Positions 20,975-25,925 of a stretch of 25,925 bases of DNA are shown piece by piece. Position numbers and translations under genes: made by a program. Origin of the DNA: JBOHUX01 sp050734915 (GTDB lineage Bacteria > Chloroflexota > Dormibacteria > Dormibacterales > Dormibacteraceae); assembly GCA_050734915.1 (NCBI GenBank), contig JBOHUX010000008.1:1-25925 (forward strand). The letters run 5' to 3'. The notes beneath the pieces are model-generated. The model saw only the letters and a list, made by a program, of their open reading frames with translations. It was not told the origin of the DNA and searched no databases. Position 1 is the stretch's first letter. The number at the start of each line of letters is the position of its first letter.

Positions 20975-22156
20975 TTGGCGGAGCGCGCCGAGCCCTCCGG
21001 CCTCGAGATCGGCATCGGTCGTCGGGCCCGCCGGGGGTACGGATACGATGAGATCGCACTCGTCCCCGGTGGCGTCACCATCAATCCGGAAGAGGTCGAC
21101 ATCTCGTTCCGGATGGGCGCCCTCGAGCTCCCGATACCCTTCTGGGGCGCCGCCATGGATGGCGTCGTGGATGTCGAGTTCGCCATCGCGATGGGCAGGC
21201 TGGGGGGACTCGCCGTCCTCAACCTGGACGGATTGCAGACCCGCTACGAGGATGCCGTCCCGGTCATCCGCCGCATCGCCGAGGCCGACCGGACGCTGGT
21301 CAACCAGACCCTCCGGGACGCCTACCGGGAGCCGGTGCGGCCAGAGCTGATCAGGACGCGCATCTGCGCCATCAAGGCCGCCCGCGTCCCCTGCGCGGTG
21401 TCCACGGTTCCCGCCCGTGCCGCTGAGCGGGCCGGTCTCATCGAGGAGGCGGGGGCCGACGTCCTCGTCGTCCAGGGCACGGTTCTGACCGCCCGTCACA
21501 GCTCGCGGTCCTACCGGGAGCTGTCCTTCGCCGACCTCTGCCGCCAGGTCTCGATCCCGGTCGTGGCCGGCAACTGCGTGCATTACGGCACCGCTCTCGA
21601 GCTGATGGAGACCGGCGTCGCCGGGATCCTGGTCGGAGTCGGGCCGGGCGCCGCCTGCACGACCCGGGGGGTGCTGGGGGTCGGCGTCCCCCAGGTCACC
21701 GCCACCGCCGATGTCGCCGCGGCCCGCGACGAGCACGAGCGCCGCACCGGCCGCCGCCTGGCCGTGATCACGGACGGGGGGATGAGGATCGCCGGCGACG
21801 TCTGCAAGTCGTTCGCGGCCGGCGCCGACGCGGTCATGATCGGCTCGCCGCTGGCCGGGGCCGCCCAGTCCGCCTCCAGTGGCTTCAACTGGGGTATGGC
21901 GACCCCCGACCCGAACCTGCCCCGCGGGACCCGAATCGAGGTCGGCACCCATGCCTCGCTGGCCCAGATCCTGGTCGGTCCGGCGGCGCTCGACGACGGC
22001 ACCGAGAACTTCGCCGGCGCGCTCCGCTCGGCGCTGGGCGTGTGTGGGGCGCGCGACATCCGCGAGTTCCAGAAGGTGGAGCTGATGGTCGCGCCCGCGA
22101 TCGTATCCGAGGGCAAGCTGCTCCAGCGGGCCCAGCACGTCGGGATGGGGACATAG
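20975..22156 (+). CDS. guaB3: IMP dehydrogenase family protein, GuaB3 type
   Basis: This protein of about 393 residues has the IMPDH/GMPR TIM-barrel and no CBS domains. It fits the GuaB3 group (TIGR01304-like) of actinobacteria and cyanobacteria. EIGIGRRARRGYGYDEIALVP is the hallmark N-terminus and GRLGGLAVLNLDGL is conserved. The catalytic cysteine is C228 in GVGPGAACTTRGVLG. ITDGGMRIAGDVCKSFAAGADAVMIGSPLAG is the phosphate-binding region. The expected reaction is IMP to XMP with NAD, or a related step. The true start is uncertain. TTG at 20975 is chosen as the nearest usable codon before the conserved region. The in-frame ATG at 20837 lies upstream of the promoter and overlaps the ArsR gene. 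guaA follows after 7 nt. Confidence 0.88.
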   Translation: MAERAEPSGLEIGIGRRARRGYGYDEIALVPGGVTINPEEVDISFRMGALELPIPFWGAAMDGVVDVEFAIAMGRLGGLAVLNLDGLQTRYEDAVPVIRRIAEADRTLVNQTLRDAYREPVRPELIRTRICAIKAARVPCAVSTVPARAAERAGLIEEAGADVLVVQGTVLTARHSSRSYRELSFADLCRQVSIPVVAGNCVHYGTALELMETGVAGILVGVGPGAACTTRGVLGVGVPQVTATADVAAARDEHERRTGRRLAVITDGGMRIAGDVCKSFAAGADAVMIGSPLAGAAQSASSGFNWGMATPDPNLPRGTRIEVGTHASLAQILVGPAALDDGTENFAGALRSALGVCGARDIREFQKVELMVAPAIVSEGKLLQRAQHVGMGT

Positions 22157-22163
22157 CCCGGGA

Positions 22164-23777
22164 GTGACCGCCCCGGCCACGACCCCACGGCCCGCCTCCG
22201 ATGCGGAGCCGGGGCCGCGGGCCGCCCCCGCCCGCCGGCAGACCATCCTGGTTCTCGACTTCGGCTCTCAGTACTCGCAGCTGATCGCGCGCCGGGTCCG
22301 GGAGTCGAACGTGTACTGCGAGCTGGTGCCGGGCACGACGCCATGGCCCGAGCTGGCCGCCCGCGAGCCCGCGGGCCTGATCTTGAGCGGGGGGCCGGCC
22401 AGCGTCTACGAGCCGGAGGCGCCGCAGGTCGATCCGCGGGCCCTCGGCGCCGGCGTGCCGGTGCTCGGCATCTGCTACGGAATGCAGCTGATCGCCCACC
22501 ACCTGGGCGGGCGCGTCGCCTCCGCCGACCGCCGCGAGTACGGCCCGGCGCTGCTCGCGGTGCGGGACGGCACCGGCCCGAAGGGACTGTTCGCCGGCCT
22601 TCCGCGCGAGCTCCCGGTCTGGATGAGCCACGGCGACCACGTGCTCCGGCTCCCGGCCGGATTCCGCGTCCTCGCCAGCAGCAGCAATGCCCCCCTGGCC
22701 GCGTTCGCGGGCGGCAACGTGCTCGGAATCCAGTTTCATCCCGAGGTCGTCCACACACCCCACGGGAAGGAGATCCTTGACAACTTCCTACACGGGGTTT
22801 GCGGATGCGAAGGGAACTGGACGGCGGGCTCCTTCGTGGCCGAGGCGGTGGCGGCGATCCGCGCCGAGGTCGGCGGCGGCCGGGTCATCTGCGCACTCTC
22901 CGGCGGCGTGGACAGTACCGTCGCCGCCACCCTGGTGCACCGGGCGATCGGAGATCAACTGACCTGCGTCTTCGTCAACAACGGGCTGCTCCGGCGGGAG
23001 GAGGCGGCCCGGGTCCAGGAGGTGCTCCACGACAACCTCGATCTCGACCTCCGCTACGTGGATGCCGGCGACCGCTTCCTGGCCGCTCTGCGCGGGGTCT
23101 CCGATCCGGAGCGGAAGCGGAAGATCGTGGGCAGGGAGTTCATCGCCGTCTTCGAGGCGGAGGCGCGGGCCCTGGGCCAGGTCGACTTTCTTGCCCAGGG
23201 AACCCTCTATCCGGACGTCATCGAGTCGACGGCCGCGGACACCGCGCAGACGGCCGCCAAGATCAAGACCCACCACAATGTCGGTGGCCTGCCGCCAGGG
23301 CTCAGGTTCAAGCTCATCGAGCCTCTCCGCTACCTCTTCAAGGACGAGGTGCGCCGGGCCGGGCTGGAGCTGGGCCTTCCCGACGACATGGTCCACCGGC
23401 AGCCGTTCCCCGGCCCGGGGCTGGCGATCCGGTGCCTGGGGGAGATCACCTTCGAGCGACTGGAGACCCTGCGGGCGGCGGACTGGGTGGTCGTGGACGA
23501 GATCAAGAAGAGCGGGCTCTACCGCCAGGTCTGGCAGTCGTTCGCGGTGCTGACGCCGATCCGGACGGTGGGTGTGATGGGGGATGGGCGCACCTACCAG
23601 AACGTCTGCGCGCTGCGCGTGGTCACCTCGGACGACGCCATGACCGCGGACTGGGCGCGGCTCCCCTACGACGTGCTCGCCCGGATCTCGAACCGGATCG
23701 TCAACGAGGTGCCGGGGGTGAACCGGGTCGTCTTCGACATCACCCCCAAGCCTCCCGGAACCATCGAGTGGGAATGA
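22164..23777 (+). CDS. guaA: GMP synthase (glutamine-hydrolysing)
   Basis: This 537-residue enzyme converts XMP to GMP using glutamine and ATP. The class I glutamine amidotransferase domain spans about residues 28-215. Its nucleophile is C104 in GICYGMQL and its partners are H192 and E194 in QFHPEVVHT. The ATP-pyrophosphatase domain has the P-loop ALSGGVDSTVAATL (244-257). The C-terminal dimerisation domain carries FPGPGLAIRCLGE and ends PPGTIEWE, the family's usual terminus. The first 25 residues are a non-conserved Ala/Pro-rich extension. The start is GTG at 22164, with GGGAG just upstream and 7 nt after guaB3, so the two genes are translated from one transcript. Confidence 0.96.
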   Translation: MTAPATTPRPASDAEPGPRAAPARRQTILVLDFGSQYSQLIARRVRESNVYCELVPGTTPWPELAAREPAGLILSGGPASVYEPEAPQVDPRALGAGVPVLGICYGMQLIAHHLGGRVASADRREYGPALLAVRDGTGPKGLFAGLPRELPVWMSHGDHVLRLPAGFRVLASSSNAPLAAFAGGNVLGIQFHPEVVHTPHGKEILDNFLHGVCGCEGNWTAGSFVAEAVAAIRAEVGGGRVICALSGGVDSTVAATLVHRAIGDQLTCVFVNNGLLRREEAARVQEVLHDNLDLDLRYVDAGDRFLAALRGVSDPERKRKIVGREFIAVFEAEARALGQVDFLAQGTLYPDVIESTAADTAQTAAKIKTHHNVGGLPPGLRFKLIEPLRYLFKDEVRRAGLELGLPDDMVHRQPFPGPGLAIRCLGEITFERLETLRAADWVVVDEIKKSGLYRQVWQSFAVLTPIRTVGVMGDGRTYQNVCALRVVTSDDAMTADWARLPYDVLARISNRIVNEVPGVNRVVFDITPKPPGTIEWE

Positions 23778-23784
23778 CGGCCCC

Positions 23785-23886
23785 TCCGCCACAGCGGCGG
23801 ATTCACACCCCACCCCCAGAACCCCCCACCCAGGGGGTCGATTGCGGCTGGAGCGAAGGTGCGGGCCGGGCGGGAGGTTGGCAACC
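23785..23886 (+). other. Three hairpins in the guaA-purD spacer
   Basis: The 155-bp spacer (23778-23932) holds three short perfect hairpins. They are TCCGCC/GGCGGA at 23785-23801, ACCCCC/GGGGGT at 23821-23838, and GGTT/AACC at 23876-23886. No U-tract follows any of them, and no known riboswitch consensus is recognised. They may be processing or factor-dependent termination structures, or a structured leader for purD. Confidence 0.4.
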
Positions 23887-23932
23887 CACGACGTTAAGCG
23901 GCGCATCCCTCCACGCCTAGCCCCTCTGTCCG

Positions 23933-25204
23933 GTGAAGGTCCTCATCGTCGGTTCGGGCGCCCGCGAGCACGCGCTGGTCTGGAAGTGCGTCCAGTCGCC
24001 GCTTGTCGAACGGGTCTATTGCGCGCCCGGCAACGGCGGCACGGGGGGGATGGCCAGGAACGTCGCCGTCCAGGCGGATGACGTGCCCGGCCTGGTCAGG
24101 TTCGCGCGCCGCGAGAAGCCCGGGCTGGCGGTGCTGGGGCCGGAGGCGGCGGTCGCGGCCGGTGTCGGCGACGCCCTTCGGGATGCCGGGGTACCCGTCT
24201 TCGGTCCCAACCGGGAGGCGGGCCGGATCGAGAGCAGCAAGGCATTCGCCAAGCAGCTGATGAAGGAGGCGGGCATTCCGGCACCCGACTTCGGGGTCTT
24301 CTCGGAGGCGGAGCCGGCGCTCTCCTGGGCGCGCGAGCGCGGGGGCCGGGTCGCGGTGAAGGCCGATGGCCTCGCGCTCGGCAAGGGCGTCATCGTTTGC
24401 GACGGGGAGGAGGCCGCTGGCCGGGCGATCGACGCCATGCTGGTCACCCGCAGCTTCGGCCGCGCCGGCTCGACGGTCGTCATCGAAGAGCGGCTCGAGG
24501 GTCCCGAGCTGTCGGTTTTCGGGATCACCGACGGCGAGCGCGTCGTGCCCCTGGTCCCGGCGCGCGACTTCAAGCGCGCGCGGGACGGGGACGGCGGCCC
24601 GAACACGGGCGGGATGGGCGCCTACTCGCCCCCCGCCGGCGTCGATGCCGAGGTTCTGCGCGAGGGCATCGAGCGGGTGCTCGAGCCGGCCGTCCGCGCG
24701 CTCAAGGAGCGGGGGCTCGAATATCAGGGCGTCCTCTACGCGGGACTCATGCTGACCGCCGGCGGCATCCAGGCGCTCGAGTTCAACGCCCGCTTCGGCG
24801 ACCCCGAGGCGCAGGTGATCCTGCCCCGGCTGGAGTCCGACCTGGTGGTACTGATGCTGGCCGCCGCCCGCGGCGATCTCTCGACCGCGCCCCCGCCGCG
24901 CTGGAGCGCCCGGACCGCGGTCGCCATCGTGGTCGTCTGCGGAGGCTACCCGGACGGCTACGAGACGGGGTCCGTCGTCGAGGGTCTGACCAGTATCCCA
25001 CCGGGGGTGCTCATGTTCCACGCCGGCACCCGCTACGCCGCCGGCCGGGGGCTGGTCACCTCGGGGGGGCGGGTGGTGACCGCCGTGGGACTCGCGGAGA
25101 CCGTCGCCGACGCGAGGCTTGCCGCGCTCTCGGGAGCCGTGCGGGTACGATTTCCAGGAGCGTTCCACCGTACCGATATCGCGCAAGAGGGTGTCATTGG
25201 CTGA
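23933..25204 (+). CDS. purD: Phosphoribosylamine--glycine ligase (GAR synthetase)
   Basis: This 423-residue ATP-grasp enzyme joins phosphoribosylamine and glycine in step two of purine synthesis. It starts KVLIVGSGAREHAL, the family N-terminus. It has GPEAAVAAGVGDAL, the ATP-grasp core VAVKADGLALGKGV, GPNTGGMGAYSP, and metal-binding LEFNARFGDPEAQV near residue 290. A C-terminal RimK-like domain ends near TDIAQEGVIG. The start is GTG at 23933, with no clear Shine-Dalgarno. The stop at 25202-25204 overlaps the start of purE by 8 nt, indicating translational coupling. Confidence 0.96.
   Translation: MKVLIVGSGAREHALVWKCVQSPLVERVYCAPGNGGTGGMARNVAVQADDVPGLVRFARREKPGLAVLGPEAAVAAGVGDALRDAGVPVFGPNREAGRIESSKAFAKQLMKEAGIPAPDFGVFSEAEPALSWARERGGRVAVKADGLALGKGVIVCDGEEAAGRAIDAMLVTRSFGRAGSTVVIEERLEGPELSVFGITDGERVVPLVPARDFKRARDGDGGPNTGGMGAYSPPAGVDAEVLREGIERVLEPAVRALKERGLEYQGVLYAGLMLTAGGIQALEFNARFGDPEAQVILPRLESDLVVLMLAAARGDLSTAPPPRWSARTAVAIVVVCGGYPDGYETGSVVEGLTSIPPGVLMFHAGTRYAAGRGLVTSGGRVVTAVGLAETVADARLAALSGAVRVRFPGAFHRTDIAQEGVIG
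25185..25191 (+). promoter_or_regulatory. Shine-Dalgarno that fixes the purE start
   Basis: AAGAGGG ends 5 nt before TTG at 25197. The nearer GTG at 25191 overlaps it and so cannot be the start. Confidence 0.6.
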
Positions 25205-25679
25205 GGACGGATCTCGCGGGCCGGCTCGGGTCGGTCTGATCCTGGGATCGAAGAGCGATCTGCCGCTGATGGAGAGGTGTCTCGAGCAGCTGGACCAGCT
25301 TCAGCTCGTCGCCGAGCTCAAGGTCTGCTCCGCCCACCGGGATCCGGCCGGGGTGATGGAGTGGGCGACGAGCGCGCGCGAGCGCGGCCTCCAGGTGGTC
25401 ATCGCGGCCGCCGGCGGCGCCGCGCACCTGCCTGGGGTGGTCGCCGCCTGGACAGACCTGCCGGTGATCGGCGTGCCGGTGCCCACCCCGCATCTGGGGG
25501 GGGCCGACTCCCTCTTCAGCATCGTCCAGATGCCCTCCGGGGTGCCGGTCGCCACGATGGCCATCGGCGAGGCCGGCGCCAAGAACGCGGCCTGGCTCGC
25601 GGCTCGAATCCTGGGCATCGCCGACCCCGACGTCGCGGCCCGGCATGGTGAGAAGCGGAAGGCGCTCGCCGCCAGGTGA
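25197..25679 (+). CDS. purE: N5-carboxyaminoimidazole ribonucleotide mutase / AIR carboxylase PurE
   Basis: This 160-residue octamer-forming enzyme acts in the carboxylation step of purine synthesis. GLILGSKSDLPLM binds substrate, followed by SAHRDP at 45-50 and AAAGGAAHLPGVVAA near 70-84. The conserved block PHLGGADSLFSIVQMPSGVPVATMAIGEAGAKNAAWLA follows. Most class I PurE proteins read SAHRTP, so this copy has Asp for Thr. No purK is in the window, so class assignment is tentative. The start is TTG at 25197, overlapping the purD stop by 8 nt. It then overlaps the next gene's GTG by 4 nt (GTGA). Confidence 0.92.
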   Translation: MAEDGSRGPARVGLILGSKSDLPLMERCLEQLDQLQLVAELKVCSAHRDPAGVMEWATSARERGLQVVIAAAGGAAHLPGVVAAWTDLPVIGVPVPTPHLGGADSLFSIVQMPSGVPVATMAIGEAGAKNAAWLAARILGIADPDVAARHGEKRKALAAR

Positions 25680-25925
25680 CCGTCCCCGCCCCGCCCCCGG
25701 TCCGCCTCACCGACACCACCTTCCGCGACGGGAATCAGAGCCTGCTCGGGGGCCGGCTGCGGCCCGGCGACATCGTCCCCGTCGCTCGGCTGCTGGACGG
25801 GATCGGCCTCTACTCGATGGAGGCATTCGGGGGCGCCACCTTCGAGACCTACCTGGCCATGGGGGAGGACCCCTGGGACTACCTCCGCCGGCTCAAGGAG
25901 GCGGTTCCCGACACCCCTCTCCAGG
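25676..25925 (+). CDS. Biotin-dependent carboxyltransferase/oxaloacetate decarboxylase alpha-type subunit, 5' part
   Basis: The first 83 codons of a gene run off the right edge. RLTDTTFRDGNQSLLGGRL is the conserved beginning of the HMGL-like carboxyltransferase barrel. It has the metal-binding Asp at residue 13 and the DGNQS loop. MEAFGGATFETYL and EDPWDYLRRLKEAVPDTPLQ follow. The family includes the pyruvate carboxylase B subunit, the oxaloacetate decarboxylase alpha subunit and the methylmalonyl-CoA 5S transcarboxylase, and this fragment cannot separate them. The start is GTG at 25676, overlapping the purE stop in a GTGA junction, so it is probably the next gene in the same operon. Confidence 0.88.
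   Translation, partial: MTVPAPPPVRLTDTTFRDGNQSLLGGRLRPGDIVPVARLLDGIGLYSMEAFGGATFETYLAMGEDPWDYLRRLKEAVPDTPLQ

Noticed and set aside
23778..23932. Known purine or ZTP riboswitch upstream of purD
   Set aside because: None of the conserved core sequences of those classes could be found; only simple hairpins are seen.
1..25925. tRNA, rRNA, IS elements, phage genes, attachment sites or CRISPR arrays
   Set aside because: No sequence with the required structure or coding signature was found on either strand.

Overview
This is a gene-dense window of very high GC from a bacterial chromosome. No plasmid, phage, IS or CRISPR signature is visible. The gene content is housekeeping and metabolic: a guaB3-type IMP dehydrogenase, tandem DUF881 proteins, a PhaR-type polyhydroxyalkanoate regulator, MrfA/MrfB-type repair proteins and a Gram-positive-style LexA box. 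Together these suggest a terrestrial lineage of the Chloroflexota/Dormibacterota/Actinobacteriota type. The phylum is an inference. Many starts are GTG or TTG, and several genes have a -10-like hexamer only 6-9 nt before the start codon, which suggests frequent leaderless transcription.

Layout. 1-900: tail of an unrecognised gene, then a small secreted or lipoprotein (PF03640-like). 979-5388 (minus): a DNA-repair operon, mrfA (DUF1998 helicase) and mrfB (RNase H-like exonuclease), with a GalE-like epimerase downstream. Its promoter carries a perfect SOS-box palindrome exactly between -35 and -10. 5651-7828 (plus): a BBE-type FAD oxidoreductase and a metallophosphoesterase. 7806-9218 (minus): cysS. 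9366-11087 (plus): a MoeA-like molybdopterin-binding protein and a ZIP metal transporter. 11071-12235 (minus): DUF309 protein and EamA transporter. 12279-13658 (plus): HD-domain dNTPase-like protein. 13649-13921 (minus): FmdB-type zinc ribbon with a six-copy GGGDDF tail. 14015-15982: a convergent pair, threonine dehydratase-like enzyme and threonine aldolase. 16040-17101: a divergent pair, a phasin-like coiled-coil protein and PhaR, sharing a short control region with a candidate operator. 17067-18447 (minus): two DUF881 membrane proteins. 18593-19852 (plus): glutamate dehydrogenase. 19980-20459 (minus): DUF4332 protein, divergent from an ArsR-type regulator (20533-20847). 20975-25925 (plus): a purine block guaB3-guaA-purD-purE, with the start of a biotin-dependent carboxyltransferase running off the end.

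How the genes work together. The purine block covers an IMP-to-XMP step (GuaB3), XMP to GMP (GuaA), and the GAR synthetase and AIR carboxylation steps of de novo synthesis. Its later genes overlap and are probably translationally coupled. MrfA and MrfB overlap by about 49 nt and probably act together in DNA repair under LexA control. PhaR and the phasin-like protein point to polyhydroxyalkanoate storage, although no PHA synthase lies in the window. Four of the convergent gene pairs overlap at their 3' ends, which indicates a compact genome. The most interesting signals are the LexA box inside the mrfAB promoter, the phaR/phasin operator candidate, the leaderless-promoter pattern, and the FmdB repeat tail.
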